From contig LFCK01000001.1 of NCBI GenBank assembly GCA_001189095.1, forward strand, positions 326,548 through 390,547: 64,000 nucleotides of DNA. The letters run 5' to 3'. This document shows, in pieces, positions 25,277 through 33,848 of this stretch (within the stretch, counting starts at the first letter, position 1; every line of letters begins with the position of its first letter). Origin of the DNA: Parcubacteria bacterium C7867-001 (lineage in GTDB: Bacteria; Patescibacteria; Paceibacteria; UBA9973; UBA2103). The notes below the pieces were generated by a model. The model was not told the origin of the DNA and ran no database searches. It saw nothing but the letters and a program-made list of their open reading frames with translations. A program made the translations under genes and the position numbers.

Positions 25277-26737
25277 ATGTGGCCGTTCACTAGGAAGCCG
25301 AAGGCGAATCAGGCGCCTATTCTTTTTACGAACACCCTCTCGGGAACGAAAGAGATCTTTGCACCGCTTCGCGCAGGCGTCGTCTCCATGTATTCCTGCG
25401 GGCCGACCGTCTACGCCAAGCAGCATATCGGCAACCTACGCCCCTACATCTTCGCGGACACTATTGCGCGCATACTCGCCGACGCCGGTTACCATGTCCG
25501 CCGCGTCATTAATATTACGGACGTCGGCCACCTTGTTTCGAATGCAGACGAAGGCGAAGACAAGATGCTGGTCGGCGCCAAGCGCGAGAACCTCCGCCCC
25601 GAAGAAATCGCGGAGCGCTACACGGGCATTTTCCTTGAAGACCTTACCCTCCTCAACATCCTCACCACCGACATCCTTTTCCCGAAGGCAACCGAATACG
25701 TGAACGAGCAGATAGAGATGATCAAGGCACTTGAAGCGAAAGGACATACCTATCGCACCAAAGACGGTCTTTATTTCGATACCAGCACCTTCCCCGCCTA
25801 CGGTCGGCTCGGTGGAGGCGATGTGGCGCAAACGCGCGAGTACGCGCTCGCTGACCTCGGTCGCCGCATCAAGGAAAACAAGGAGAAGAAGCACGCAGCT
25901 GATTTCGCACTCTGGAAATTCGCACCGTTTGGCGTCGAGCGCCTGCAGGAGTGGCCATCCCCATGGGGCACCGGCTTCCCCGGCTGGCACATCGAATGCT
26001 CCGCGATGAGCAAAGCGCTTCTTGGCGAGACTATCGACATCCACACGGGAGGCATGGATCACATCCCTGTCCATCACAACAACGAAATCGCGCAGTCCGA
26101 AAGCGTTTCGGAACGCCCGCTCGCCCGCTTCTGGATGCACGAGGCGTTCATCACCATGAACGGCGAGAAGATTTCTAAATCGCTCGGCAACGATATCTAT
26201 CTTTCGCAGATAACTGAACACGGACTTCATCCCCTCTCGCTTCGTTACCTCTATCTGGGCGCGCACTACCGCACGCCGGTCGATTTCACGTGGGAATCCA
26301 TCGAAGCGGCAAACGAAGCGCTCCTTCGTCTTTGGCGTCACACCGCAACCCTTAAGAAAGAAGCTAAAGGGATCGCACAAGATTCGGAAGCGTCGCGTCG
26401 ACTCATCGCCGTCGTTCGCGAAGACCTTTCGACCGCAGCAGCGCTCGCGCTCCTCTGGGAAGCTATCAATGATGATGAACTTACACCGAAAGAAGCGTGG
26501 GGTGTCGTCGAAGCAGCTGAACGAGTGCTCGGCCTTATGCTCACCAACCCGCCTGAAGACGTCCTTCCGAAGACGCTTGAGGAACTGCCTTCTCACGTGC
26601 AGGAACTCGAAAAGCAGCGCCAAGCCGCCCGAAAGCGCAAAGACTATGCCTCTGCGGACGCTCTACGTATCAACATAGAGGACAGTGGATATCGTGTGGA
26701 AGACGGGCCTTCCGGCACCATGTTTATAAAAAAGTAG
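25277..26737 (+). CDS. cysS: Cysteinyl-tRNA synthetase
   Basis: 486-residue class I synthetase that charges tRNA-Cys. CGPTVY with the first zinc Cys (about residue 41), HIGN (50-53), GFPGWHIECSAM, HTGGMDHIPVHHNNE and KISKS are all present. TAAAAT ends 9 nt before the ATG with no ribosome site. dnaB starts within 20 nt of the stop. Confidence 0.96.
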   Translation: MWPFTRKPKANQAPILFTNTLSGTKEIFAPLRAGVVSMYSCGPTVYAKQHIGNLRPYIFADTIARILADAGYHVRRVINITDVGHLVSNADEGEDKMLVGAKRENLRPEEIAERYTGIFLEDLTLLNILTTDILFPKATEYVNEQIEMIKALEAKGHTYRTKDGLYFDTSTFPAYGRLGGGDVAQTREYALADLGRRIKENKEKKHAADFALWKFAPFGVERLQEWPSPWGTGFPGWHIECSAMSKALLGETIDIHTGGMDHIPVHHNNEIAQSESVSERPLARFWMHEAFITMNGEKISKSLGNDIYLSQITEHGLHPLSLRYLYLGAHYRTPVDFTWESIEAANEALLRLWRHTATLKKEAKGIAQDSEASRRLIAVVREDLSTAAALALLWEAINDDELTPKEAWGVVEAAERVLGLMLTNPPEDVLPKTLEELPSHVQELEKQRQAARKRKDYASADALRINIEDSGYRVEDGPSGTMFIKK

Positions 26738-26756
26738 CGGTGCTAGAATGGCCTCA

Positions 26757-28127
26757 ATGGCCGACCCCGTCCTCCGCGTTCCCCCACAAAGTCTCGAAGC
26801 TGAACGAGCGCTTCTCGGCGCGCTTCTCCAGAAAGCAGGCGCCATTCACGACGTTCTCGACACCATCAAAAGCGATTCGTTCTACGCAGAAAAGCATCGT
26901 CTCATTTTCGACTCGATGCGGGACCTCGCCGCAAAAGGAGACCCGATAGATCTCATCGCCGTCTCACAGAAGCTTTCGGATGCGGGAACCCTCGAGCGAT
27001 CCGGCGGACGCGCCTATCTCGCGGAGCTCATGGCGGATTCTTCCGCGCCGGGAAATTTTACGCACTACGCGGATGTGGTTTCGAGGAAGTACCTCATGCG
27101 TGCGCTCATCGACACCTCTTACTCCATTACCGAAGCGGCATACGACGAAAGTCGCGAAGCGGTGCATGTGCTTGATGAAGCCGAGAAATCAATCATGGCT
27201 ATCGGCACCGCGTCCGCTGGACATAAGTTCATCGCAATCAAAGACAAGCTCGAGGACGCATGGGAGCGCATGGAAGCGCTCGCGAAAAAAGGCGAAGGCA
27301 TCCGCGGCACGCCAACGGGGTATCCCGAACTCGACAACATGCTCTCCGGTCTTCACCCTTCAGACCTCATCATTCTTGCCGCCCGTCCGTCGGTCGGTAA
27401 GACCTCGCTCGCGCTCGATATCGCGCGCAATGCGGCCATTCGTCACAATGTGCCTGTCGGCATCTTCTCGCTTGAAATGAGCGCCGAGCAGCTCGTCGAT
27501 CGTATGATTGCGGCCGAGTCCTACGTGAACTCATGGAAGATCCGCACCGGTGCTGTGCGCGCCGAAGAAGACTTCACTCGCATCCGCGACGCGCTCGAAG
27601 TCCTTTCGAAGGCGCCGATTTATATAGACGACAAACCGGGCAACGACATCCTTTCGATGCGCGCAGTTGCGCGTCGTTTGAAGCGCGAGCGCGGCATCGG
27701 GCTCATCATCGTCGACTACCTTCAGCTCATGAGCCCGACGTCCGCAAAAGCGTCCGACAATCTCGTGCAGCAAGTTACGGAAATTTCTCGCTCGCTCAAA
27801 TCTCTCGCTCGCGAACTCGATGTGCCGGTCATGGCGCTTTCCCAGCTCTCCCGCGCTGTCGAGCAGCGCGGCGGCAAGCCTCGCCTCTCCGACCTCCGCG
27901 ACTCGGGCTCCATCGAGCAGGACGCTGACGTCGTTATGTTCATCCATCGCGAAGACAAGACGAACAAGGACAGCGATCGCCCCGGCATCGCGGAAATCCT
28001 CATCGAGAAGCACCGCAACGGCCCGACCGGCAAAGTAGATCTCTTCTTCGACGAAAAACGCTCAACGTACATGTCCGTCGATAAAGCGGGCTATGGCGAC
28101 ATGAGCGATCTCGCTAATGCTTTTTAA
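26757..28127 (+). CDS. dnaB: Replicative DNA helicase DnaB
   Basis: About 456 residues. N-terminal primase-interacting domain (SLEAERALLGALL), then the RecA-like core with Walker A ARPSVGKTS, Walker B LIIVDYLQLM, the SQLSRAVEQR motif and the Arg-finger region. Drives fork unwinding. An in-frame ATG at 26748 overlaps a TAGAAT box; the chosen ATG is 7 nt after it, matching the leaderless pattern. The upstream ATG is correct if the gene is read only from the cysS promoter. No intein. Confidence 0.95.
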   Translation: MADPVLRVPPQSLEAERALLGALLQKAGAIHDVLDTIKSDSFYAEKHRLIFDSMRDLAAKGDPIDLIAVSQKLSDAGTLERSGGRAYLAELMADSSAPGNFTHYADVVSRKYLMRALIDTSYSITEAAYDESREAVHVLDEAEKSIMAIGTASAGHKFIAIKDKLEDAWERMEALAKKGEGIRGTPTGYPELDNMLSGLHPSDLIILAARPSVGKTSLALDIARNAAIRHNVPVGIFSLEMSAEQLVDRMIAAESYVNSWKIRTGAVRAEEDFTRIRDALEVLSKAPIYIDDKPGNDILSMRAVARRLKRERGIGLIIVDYLQLMSPTSAKASDNLVQQVTEISRSLKSLARELDVPVMALSQLSRAVEQRGGKPRLSDLRDSGSIEQDADVVMFIHREDKTNKDSDRPGIAEILIEKHRNGPTGKVDLFFDEKRSTYMSVDKAGYGDMSDLANAF

Positions 28128-28130
28128 CGC

Positions 28131-28733
28131 ATGGCTGACCGGATAGACGAACTCGCAGCCGCGCTCTCTCGCTTCCCCGGCATCGGACCGAGGCAAGCAA
28201 AACGTTTCGTGTATTACATACTCTCCACCCAGCAAGCCGAACGCACAAAACTGGCAGACCTTATCCGCTCGATCGCATCAGAAATAAAACAGTGCCCTGA
28301 ATGCATGCGCTTCGCGAACTTCTCCGGACCTTCTTGTTTGTACTGCACAGACACTTCCCGCGATGACGCTCTTCTCATGCTCGTCGAGAAGGATCAGGAT
28401 CTAGCTTCGGTCGAACGAGCGGGAACCTATAAGGGTCGCTACTTCGTGCTCGGCGGCGTGCTCACGCTCTCAGGGAAAGGTGCAATACGCGAACGCGAAC
28501 TCACGCGCGCCGTAGGCGCGCGCCAGAAGAAAGGCCTCAAGGAAATCGTGCTCGCGCTTTCCGCAACCAGCGAAGGCGAGACCACCACGGACCGTATAAA
28601 AGAATTACTCCTCCCCTATCGCGACTCACTCAAAGTCTCCGAGCTTGGCCGCGGACTCTCGACCGGCTCTGAACTCGAATACGCAGACGCAGAAACATTG
28701 CGCAGTGCACTCCAAAACCGCCACGAGACATAA
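28131..28733 (+). CDS. recR: Recombination protein RecR
   Basis: 200 residues: helix-hairpin-helix (FPGIGPRQAKRF), four-cysteine zinc finger (CPEC...CLYC), then a TOPRIM domain with VEK and YKGRYFVLGGVL. Works with RecO/RecF in loading RecA at gaps. It follows dnaB by 3 nt in the same operon. Confidence 0.95.
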   Translation: MADRIDELAAALSRFPGIGPRQAKRFVYYILSTQQAERTKLADLIRSIASEIKQCPECMRFANFSGPSCLYCTDTSRDDALLMLVEKDQDLASVERAGTYKGRYFVLGGVLTLSGKGAIRERELTRAVGARQKKGLKEIVLALSATSEGETTTDRIKELLLPYRDSLKVSELGRGLSTGSELEYADAETLRSALQNRHET

Positions 28734-28736
28734 CGA

Positions 28737-28761
28737 AACCGCCTCGGGAACCGAGGCGGTT
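28737..28761. terminator. Terminator after recR
   Basis: Eleven-base-pair stem aaccgcctcgg with its complement, loop gaa, AT-rich tails on both sides; serves converging genes. Confidence 0.8.
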
Positions 28762-28772
28762 AAATTTGAATA

Positions 28773-29147
28773 TTACGCAACACGACTTTCGTGCATACAG
28801 GTGCCAGTAGCACACGCGATGAGTTCCTGCTGAGCTTTCGTAAGCTCGCTGAGGCCGTCCGCCACATGCCAATTGGAAACAACGGCGAGCGTCGTCATTT
28901 CCCGAAAGTCGGCTTCCGCGTCGAGGTGATAGAAATCACTGCCATCGGCGGCCCACGTGAGCGTGCGCCCAACGATGGAGAAACGACGATGGAATTCGAC
29001 CGTTTGCAGAAGTTCGCCGATGCGAAGCGTGTCCCCCGATGCTGGAATGCTAGTCCGATCGAAGATCGGCGATTCGAGCTTGAGATATTTCTTCCCGTTG
29101 ATCTGATACCTCTTCGCAAGACGCACGGTAATCTGGACTTTAGTCAC
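28773..29147 (-). CDS. Hypothetical protein, 124 aa
   Basis: Starts at GTG, 5 nt after aaaggagg; no upstream ATG has a comparable site. The N-terminus is strand-rich (KVQITVRLAKRYQINGKKYLKL) and the C-terminal third helical with two Cys. No family recognised. Single-gene unit. Confidence 0.65.
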   Translation of the reverse strand: MTKVQITVRLAKRYQINGKKYLKLESPIFDRTSIPASGDTLRIGELLQTVEFHRRFSIVGRTLTWAADGSDFYHLDAEADFREMTTLAVVSNWHVADGLSELTKAQQELIACATGTCMHESRVA

Positions 29148-29201
29148 GAGAACCTCCTTTGTTCTGCTGTCAACGATAGTCTTCCTCTCGTCGAAAGTCA
29201 A

Positions 29202-29226
29202 AACCGCTCGGCGTAGCCGAGCGGTT
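29202..29226 (-). terminator. Terminator of the 111-aa gene
   Basis: Eleven-base-pair stem with loop of 3; the minus-strand end lies just after the stop at 29232 and is followed by ttgactttc. Confidence 0.75.
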
Positions 29227-29231
29227 CACTT

Positions 29232-29567
29232 CTATCGCGAAGCGCGTTTCTTCTGCGCGGAATCCGCTTGGAGCTGATCCGCAACAACCTTCTCCCGACC
29301 CTCGAGGAAGGTCCAGCCCTTCTCCTCAAGAACCAGCAATACCGCCGAAAACGGCGTTGCGAGCGATACTTCGCGGCTCTGAGGAGAGCCGTCGAGTGGC
29401 ACGCTCGTATGCGTATGCTTCACCTGCACACTGACCCAGTTTGTGAAGAAGTTAACATAGTCACCCGGAGGAAACGCCGCATCGACGTCCATCTCGGGGC
29501 TCCGTATTACCGCGGACGACATGATGCTGTCCCGCGGATGGTAGAGCAGTCTGAACGTGGTCTTCAT
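29232..29567 (-). CDS. Hypothetical protein, 111 aa
   Basis: Start chosen at an ATG 7 nt after gggag. The upstream part of the open frame overlaps the rplU terminator and is not protein-like. Contains a strand-rich core and a basic C-terminal tail (QKKRASR). No family recognised. Confidence 0.65.
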   Translation of the reverse strand: MKTTFRLLYHPRDSIMSSAVIRSPEMDVDAAFPPGDYVNFFTNWVSVQVKHTHTSVPLDGSPQSREVSLATPFSAVLLVLEEKGWTFLEGREKVVADQLQADSAQKKRASR

Positions 29568-29623
29568 TGGTAGACTCCCTTCGTTTGTCTGCTGCGAACA
29601 ATACGGGAAACGCCCACTAACGT

Positions 29624-29649
29624 CAAAACCCGCCGGAGGGCGGGTTTTG
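29624..29649 (-). terminator. rplU terminator
   Basis: Eleven-base-pair stem caaaacccgcc with its complement, loop ggag. Confidence 0.8.
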
Positions 29650-29659
29650 CGCGGTTTGA

Positions 29660-29977
29660 TCATCCGATTGAGGAGATTTTCACTTTCATCTCCGGCTGCT
29701 TGTGGCCGCGACGCTTCAAGTAGCGGCTCTTGGCCTTGTACTTCACGACGTCTATTTTCTTCGCACGACCAATAGCTTCGATGGTCGCTTCGACCTTCGC
29801 TCCCTTAACGGTCGGAGTGCCGATGTTTGCGGTCGAGCCGTCGTCGGTCATGAGGACCTCCGAGAAGGTTACCGCGTCGCCCTTTTTGAGATCGCCCGGA
29901 AGCTTTTCAATCGTAATAACGTCGCCCTTCGCAACGACAAACTGCTTGCCTCCGGTCTTGATTACGGCCAATTCCAT
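29660..29977 (-). CDS. rplU: 50S ribosomal protein bL21
   Basis: 105 residues with bL21 signatures: AVIKTGGKQFVV at the N-terminus, KVEATI, and the basic KYKAKSRYLKRRGHKQ block near the end. TAAAGT lies 8 nt before the ATG. Separated from rpmA, its usual partner. Confidence 0.96.
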   Translation of the reverse strand: MELAVIKTGGKQFVVAKGDVITIEKLPGDLKKGDAVTFSEVLMTDDGSTANIGTPTVKGAKVEATIEAIGRAKKIDVVKYKAKSRYLKRRGHKQPEMKVKISSIG

Positions 29978-30045
29978 ATCGGGGTACTTTACCGGAAAAG
30001 GCCTATTTTAGCAATACAGAGCGTTTCCCCTCCGTAAGGCTGATA

Positions 30046-30074
30046 TTGACTTAGGACTATAAATGTGATATTAT
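30046..30074 (+). promoter_or_regulatory. Promoter of the RpoA-CTD-like gene
   Basis: TTGACT (30046-30051), 17-nt spacer, TATTAT (30069-30074). Confidence 0.7.
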
Positions 30075-30107
30075 GTATATTGTCTCTCGCAACGAAAAGG
30101 AGGAGAC

Positions 30108-30527
30108 ATGCGTACAAAGAAAGACTTGAGTGCTTCCGTGAGGGAGTTCCTCCGGGTTTCGAGGGTACTGGACGCAGCGTTCGCAGAAGCGAACGAAGCG
30201 TATCTGGTCTTCGGCGTCGACCTCTACGAAACGGGGTACGTGCCGGAACGTCCGACAGCGAAACCTCAACGTCGTATCGCTCGTACGGCCCCACCGAAGA
30301 AGCGCGGGCGCCCGCCCAAGCAGACGTCGGAAGGCCGCGAGGAGTTCAAGGAGCTGAAGCTTCAGCACCGTTCCGTGAACGCTCTCCATGCCGCTGGCTA
30401 CAGCAGCTACGAGAAGCTTAACGGCGTGTCGAAGAAGAAGCTCGGCGAAGTCCGCTGGCTTGGCGCTAACGCGATCCCGAGGATCGTGAAGGTGCTCGCG
30501 AAGCGAGGTATGGCGCTTAAGGACTAG
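30108..30527 (+). CDS. Free-standing RNA polymerase alpha-CTD-like protein with AT-hook
   Basis: 139 residues. Residues about 81-139 follow the alpha-subunit CTD pattern: LKLQHRSVNALHAAGY, a helix, a basic turn, then WLGANAIPRIVKVLAKRGMALK, the double helix-hairpin-helix that binds UP elements and activators. The linker carries KKRGRPPK (64-71), an AT-hook-type minor-groove binder. The N-terminal 50 residues are helical and unrecognised. A DNA-binding regulatory or nucoid role is inferred. A strong AAGGAGG site and its own promoter and terminator make it an independent unit. Confidence 0.65.
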   Translation: MRTKKDLSASVREFLRVSRVLDAAFAEANEAYLVFGVDLYETGYVPERPTAKPQRRIARTAPPKKRGRPPKQTSEGREEFKELKLQHRSVNALHAAGYSSYEKLNGVSKKKLGEVRWLGANAIPRIVKVLAKRGMALKD

Positions 30528-30551
30528 CTGTCCGAGCCCAAACGCATAACG

Positions 30552-30588
30552 GCGGCCGCCCATATTCGGGCGGCCGCTTCCTCTTTTA
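30552..30588 (+). terminator. Terminator of the RpoA-CTD-like gene
   Basis: Ten-base-pair GC stem gcggccgccc with its complement, tail ttcctctttta. Confidence 0.85.
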
Positions 30589-30595
30589 TACGAAA

Positions 30596-30620
30596 AGAGC
30601 CGGCGCATAGCGCCGGCTCT
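30596..30620 (-). terminator. Terminator of the two membrane protein genes
   Basis: Eleven-base-pair stem agagccggcgc with its complement; on the minus strand the tail is tttcg. Confidence 0.8.
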
Positions 30621-30626
30621 TGCTCA

Positions 30627-30797
30627 TCAGATAATATCGAACTTCGCGAGCATCTGCATCACTGCAAATACTCCGAACAAGACGCCAATCGAAGAGAACA
30701 AGATCTTATTTCCTTTCGTAGGGGTCATGAACGCAAAGGCAATCATCATCACGCAGACGATGATGTCCATCACCAAGAATACTGGACTGAAAACCAC
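30627..30797 (-). CDS. Small membrane protein, 56 aa
   Basis: Two transmembrane helices and no recognised family. A GTG lies 8 nt after aaggag; an alternative ATG at 30818 overlaps the stop of the upstream gene and has no such site. Forms a two-gene operon with the 158-aa membrane protein. Confidence 0.6.
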   Translation of the reverse strand: MVFSPVFLVMDIIVCVMMIAFAFMTPTKGNKILFSSIGVLFGVFAVMQMLAKFDII

Positions 30798-30811
30798 TTT
30801 TAGTTCTCCTT

Positions 30812-31288
30812 CTACCATTCGCTGCGCGGAACGAGCTTCGCCACCACCCTCGGTGCCGACTTCCATGGCGGAAGCACGAGATCGAGGATTTGGACAATGA
30901 GCGGAGCAGCGATTACTGCAAACATAATCATGTTGTCCGGATTCTTCTGTCCGGCATACGGACTGCTTTCGCCACCGATCGAAATAGAGAGCAGCGAAGT
31001 TGCGATCATCACGATCATGCCGGCGAGCGGCACGAGCGCCGTACGTCGACTCGGTTGTCCACGGAAGCCCAGACTGACTGCGTGCGCAACGCTCCCAAGC
31101 ATCCATGCAAGCATGCCGAGGATATAGATGAATCCGAGGAGTAGTACCCATCCGCCTTGAACGGATTCGGTGCCATCCCCAACTCTGGGCATCGTGTCCG
31201 TTCCGAATCGAACGCCGAACGCCGAAATGAAATAGACGAGCCAGATCACGCCGACCGAAAGCCCGAGCATCTTTCGAGTAAAAGACAT
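30812..31288 (-). CDS. Hypothetical polytopic membrane protein, 158 aa
   Basis: Four hydrophobic segments (about residues 8-25, 45-68, 84-103 and 120-138). No family recognised. A ggagggagg-type ribosome site lies just before the ATG. Its stop is immediately followed by the ribosome site of the 56-aa gene, so the two are translationally linked. Confidence 0.7.
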   Translation of the reverse strand: MSFTRKMLGLSVGVIWLVYFISAFGVRFGTDTMPRVGDGTESVQGGWVLLLGFIYILGMLAWMLGSVAHAVSLGFRGQPSRRTALVPLAGMIVMIATSLLSISIGGESSPYAGQKNPDNMIMFAVIAAPLIVQILDLVLPPWKSAPRVVAKLVPRSEW

Positions 31289-31356
31289 AGTCCTCCCTCC
31301 GTTACTCCAAGCAACCGCGCTTGGATTCTGAAGCTCGTTATACCACCCGTAGGAGA

Positions 31357-32406
31357 TTAATCAATTTCCGCCTGCGGCTTTTCGAGCGCAAGTGCCTCCA
31401 CGCCGACTTTTTCACCCGCAATGCGGTACACGTCCTTGTCGATCTTGGCCAACTCCCTATGTCCGGAGTTGAAATGAGACACGACCGTCGAGAGCGAATT
31501 GCCGAGCTTTTCGTAGAACTGATTCAGAGAATCAATATGCTTCGTGAGCTCGCCCACACGCTTTTGTATTTCAACTGCCTTCTCCTCAATCTGAAGGGCT
31601 TTCAGTCCCTGAAGAACGGTCTGCAGATACGCGAGGAACGAGGTTGGCGAGACGATAATGACTTTGTATTTGCTTGCGGCGCGCTGGATGAGGTTTTCCT
31701 CCTCCCCTGCTCCAACCTGATTCACAAGGAGATCGTAATAAATTCCTTCCGACGGAATGAACATAAAGGCGAAGTCCATTGTGTCTTCGTTCGGACGGAT
31801 GTATTTTGCCGTTTCGGTGATGCGAAGCTTTAGATCGTTCACGAAGGCTTTCTCGAGCGCTGGCTTCTCGGCTTCAGGCGCGTTGATGAGGCGATTATAG
31901 TTTTCGAGCGAAAACTTCGAGTCGACCGGAACTATTTTCTTATCAATACGCACGATAGCGTCCACGATTTCCCCGTTCGTAAACGGATACTGCATTTCAT
32001 ACATGCCGGGCGGAAGCACGTTCTTCAAAACCGTTTCGAGATAGTATTCACCGAGCACGCCGCGCTGCTTCGGATTCTTGAGAATGTCCTGCAAGGACTG
32101 CATCTGCTCGGAGAACTTCACATTTTGACGACCGATTTCCTTCACCGAGGTGAGCTCCTCGGTAATTTCCTTAATGAGTCGGGAAGACTCGCCGAGCTGG
32201 GTACGCATAGTCTCATTCGCCTGCTTCGCCGATTCGCTCATGCGGGAATCGAGATTCCGTTCGAGCCCTTCGAGCCGCTGCATAAGAAGCGCGCTCCCCG
32301 CAGTGTCATCCATGCCCTTTTTCGTGCGGCCAAAGATGAAATACAGGCCAATGCCCTGCACAAAGAGCAAAACGATGATGACAATTCCGATGGTGAGGAC
32401 GTCCAT
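31357..32406 (-). CDS. rmuC: DNA recombination protein RmuC
   Basis: 349 residues: an N-terminal transmembrane helix, a coiled-coil region (about 40-110), then the RmuC nuclease-like domain with RGVLGEYYLETVL, VPVDSKFSLENY and FMFIPSEG...YDLL. The family limits inversions and recombination at inverted repeats. Divergent from yqeY: a shared segment holds a TATACT box for each direction, 8 nt from this ATG and 6 nt from the other. Confidence 0.92.
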   Translation of the reverse strand: MDVLTIGIVIIVLLFVQGIGLYFIFGRTKKGMDDTAGSALLMQRLEGLERNLDSRMSESAKQANETMRTQLGESSRLIKEITEELTSVKEIGRQNVKFSEQMQSLQDILKNPKQRGVLGEYYLETVLKNVLPPGMYEMQYPFTNGEIVDAIVRIDKKIVPVDSKFSLENYNRLINAPEAEKPALEKAFVNDLKLRITETAKYIRPNEDTMDFAFMFIPSEGIYYDLLVNQVGAGEEENLIQRAASKYKVIIVSPTSFLAYLQTVLQGLKALQIEEKAVEIQKRVGELTKHIDSLNQFYEKLGNSLSTVVSHFNSGHRELAKIDKDVYRIAGEKVGVEALALEKPQAEID

Positions 32407-32428
32407 TTGCCTATAGTATACTTTCGCT

Positions 32429-32881
32429 ATGACGATTCACGAAACGATAAAAGCGGGCATTAAGGAGGCCCTCATGGCGAAAGACGAGGTGCGCTTGCGT
32501 ACGATTCGCTCGCTCGCGACCGCAATGACCAACGAAGTGGTAGCTAAGAAACGAAAGCCGGACGAATTCCTCACGGATGAGGAAGCACTCGCCGTACTCA
32601 AACGCGCAAGCAACCAGCGCAAGGACTCCATAGAACAGTTCGAGAAAGCTGGACGCAATGAGCTTGCCGAGCCCGAGAAAGCGGAGCTTGCCATCATCGA
32701 GTCGTTCCTTCCCGCACAGATGTCTGCGGAAGAAGTCGCAGCCGTCGTGAAGGCGAAAGCCGCGGAAATGGGTGCCGATAAATCAAAAGCAGGAATGCTC
32801 ATGGGCGCTGTGATGAAGGACCTCAAGGGCGCGGCGGACGGCGGCACCGTGAAAGCTGCCGTCGACGCGCTGTTTGCATGA
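32429..32881 (+). CDS. GatB/YqeY domain protein
   Basis: 150 residues matching YqeY: an N-terminal helix bundle (LKEAMKAKD-like segment KEALMAKDEVRLRTIRSL) and a C-terminal tRNA-contacting domain like the GatB tail (SFLPAQMS...MGAVMKDLKG). Proposed to affect tRNA amidation. TATACT lies 6 nt before the ATG. Confidence 0.9.
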   Translation: MTIHETIKAGIKEALMAKDEVRLRTIRSLATAMTNEVVAKKRKPDEFLTDEEALAVLKRASNQRKDSIEQFEKAGRNELAEPEKAELAIIESFLPAQMSAEEVAAVVKAKAAEMGADKSKAGMLMGAVMKDLKGAADGGTVKAAVDALFA

Positions 32882-33147
32882 ACGAACGACAGCTTTCTCC
32901 CGCGGAAATAGCTGCCCGTACCGAAACGCGAGATCGCGAACTCCTAAAAGATATACAAGTCCTCCCGAACGCTTCTCTGACGGAAGTGGACGTGATGATA
33001 CGCGGCACCCGAATTACGTACAGCCGCAGTACGAACGGAATCCCGCAATATGAGTGGAGCTCGAGCACTCACCTGACCTCTGAAGAAAAACGTCTTGGTT
33101 TGCGCGCCGCAACAGACTTTTTTACGACACATCAACAGGCGGCCTAG
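32878..33147 (+). CDS. Hypothetical protein, 89 aa
   Basis: Overlaps the yqeY stop by 4 nt (ATGA), so it is probably translationally coupled. Polar, Arg-rich, without membrane segments. No family recognised. Confidence 0.6.
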   Translation: MNERQLSPAEIAARTETRDRELLKDIQVLPNASLTEVDVMIRGTRITYSRSTNGIPQYEWSSSTHLTSEEKRLGLRAATDFFTTHQQAA

Positions 33148-33207
33148 TAGATTGCAGCTCCACTAAGATACTGATACTGTGCGCTCAGAACTTAGAAAGG
33201 AGTCCAC

Positions 33208-33474
33208 ATGACTTCCCGTTCTTGGACGATCAAGAATATTTCTGAAGGCGAATACCGTGTTTCTAACGGAACGACGTCATACTTCTTCCTCGTTTCTGCA
33301 GCAATCATCAACTGTGATCCGATTCCGCTTCCAGCGAAAACCACCCGTAACGGCAAACCATTGCGCGAAACCGCGCTCGACGCGTCCGAACGTGGACGCG
33401 CCTCGGACTTCCTGAAGCGGGAGCTCCGTATTCGCGGTGTGATTCCCTCAACATACAAAAAGGTCGCTCCATGA
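33208..33474 (+). CDS. Hypothetical protein, 88 aa
   Basis: Small basic protein with an N-terminal beta region and a C-terminal helix. aaaggag lies 7 nt before the ATG; TTGCAG/TACTGT about 50 nt upstream may be its promoter. The terminator hairpin (33458-33467 with 33478-33487) overlaps the stop codon. Confidence 0.7.
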   Translation: MTSRSWTIKNISEGEYRVSNGTTSYFFLVSAAIINCDPIPLPAKTTRNGKPLRETALDASERGRASDFLKRELRIRGVIPSTYKKVAP

Positions 33475-33495
33475 GGGGCGACCTTTTCTCTTTTC
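33458..33495 (+). terminator. Terminator overlapping the stop of the 88-aa gene
   Basis: Stem aaaaggtcgc with its complement, then tctctttt. Confidence 0.8.
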
Positions 33496-33528
33496 GTTAT
33501 CTTCTCCATCTGTTATAACTGGTGCTAC

Positions 33529-33600
33529 GGCTCCATCGTCTAACGGTTAGGACGCTAGCCTCTCACGCTGGAAATCGGGGTTCGATTCCCCGTGGAGTCA
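33529..33600 (+). tRNA. tRNA-Glu (anticodon CTC)
   Basis: Full cloverleaf: acceptor GGCTCCA with TGGAGTC (one G-T wobble), D-arm with TCTAACGGTTAGGA, anticodon loop with CTC, and T-arm GGGGTTCGATTCCCC. CCA is not encoded. Confidence 0.95.
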
Positions 33601-33605
33601 CAACT

Positions 33606-33634
33606 GCGAAACCGCCCATACGGGCGGTTTCGCG
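33606..33634 (+). terminator. Hairpin after tRNA-Glu
   Basis: Stem gcgaaaccgccc with its complement, loop atac; it forms the inner part of the inverted repeat described next. Confidence 0.7.
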
Positions 33635-33681
33635 TTGTGACTCCAAGCACTATTCGGGGAATAGTGCGACGGGGAATCGAA
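33634..33681 (-). repeat. Split inverted copy of the tRNA-Glu 3' end
   Basis: 33634-33645 is the reverse complement of the tRNA acceptor end plus its flank, and 33670-33681 is the reverse complement of the T-arm. A 24-nt insert (33646-33669), itself a 9-bp hairpin, separates them exactly at the T-stem/acceptor junction. Confidence 0.75.
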
Positions 33682-33807
33682 AGTCGGAGCGCGTCGGCGC
33701 GAGGCGGGGTCGCGGAACTTTTCAACAGAAAAGTATCCGTGACCGATGCGTGCCGCATTCTTATGCGGACACTTCCCCAAAATCTATCCCCCCTGTTCCT
33801 AAAAAAA

Positions 33808-33827
33808 GCGCGCCCGGTTGGGCGCGC
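33808..33827 (-). terminator. Terminator of the 98-aa gene
   Basis: Stem gcgcgccc with its complement, loop ggtt; minus-strand tail ttttttt. Confidence 0.85.
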
Positions 33828-33848
33828 AAGGCAATCAGTTCGTCGACG

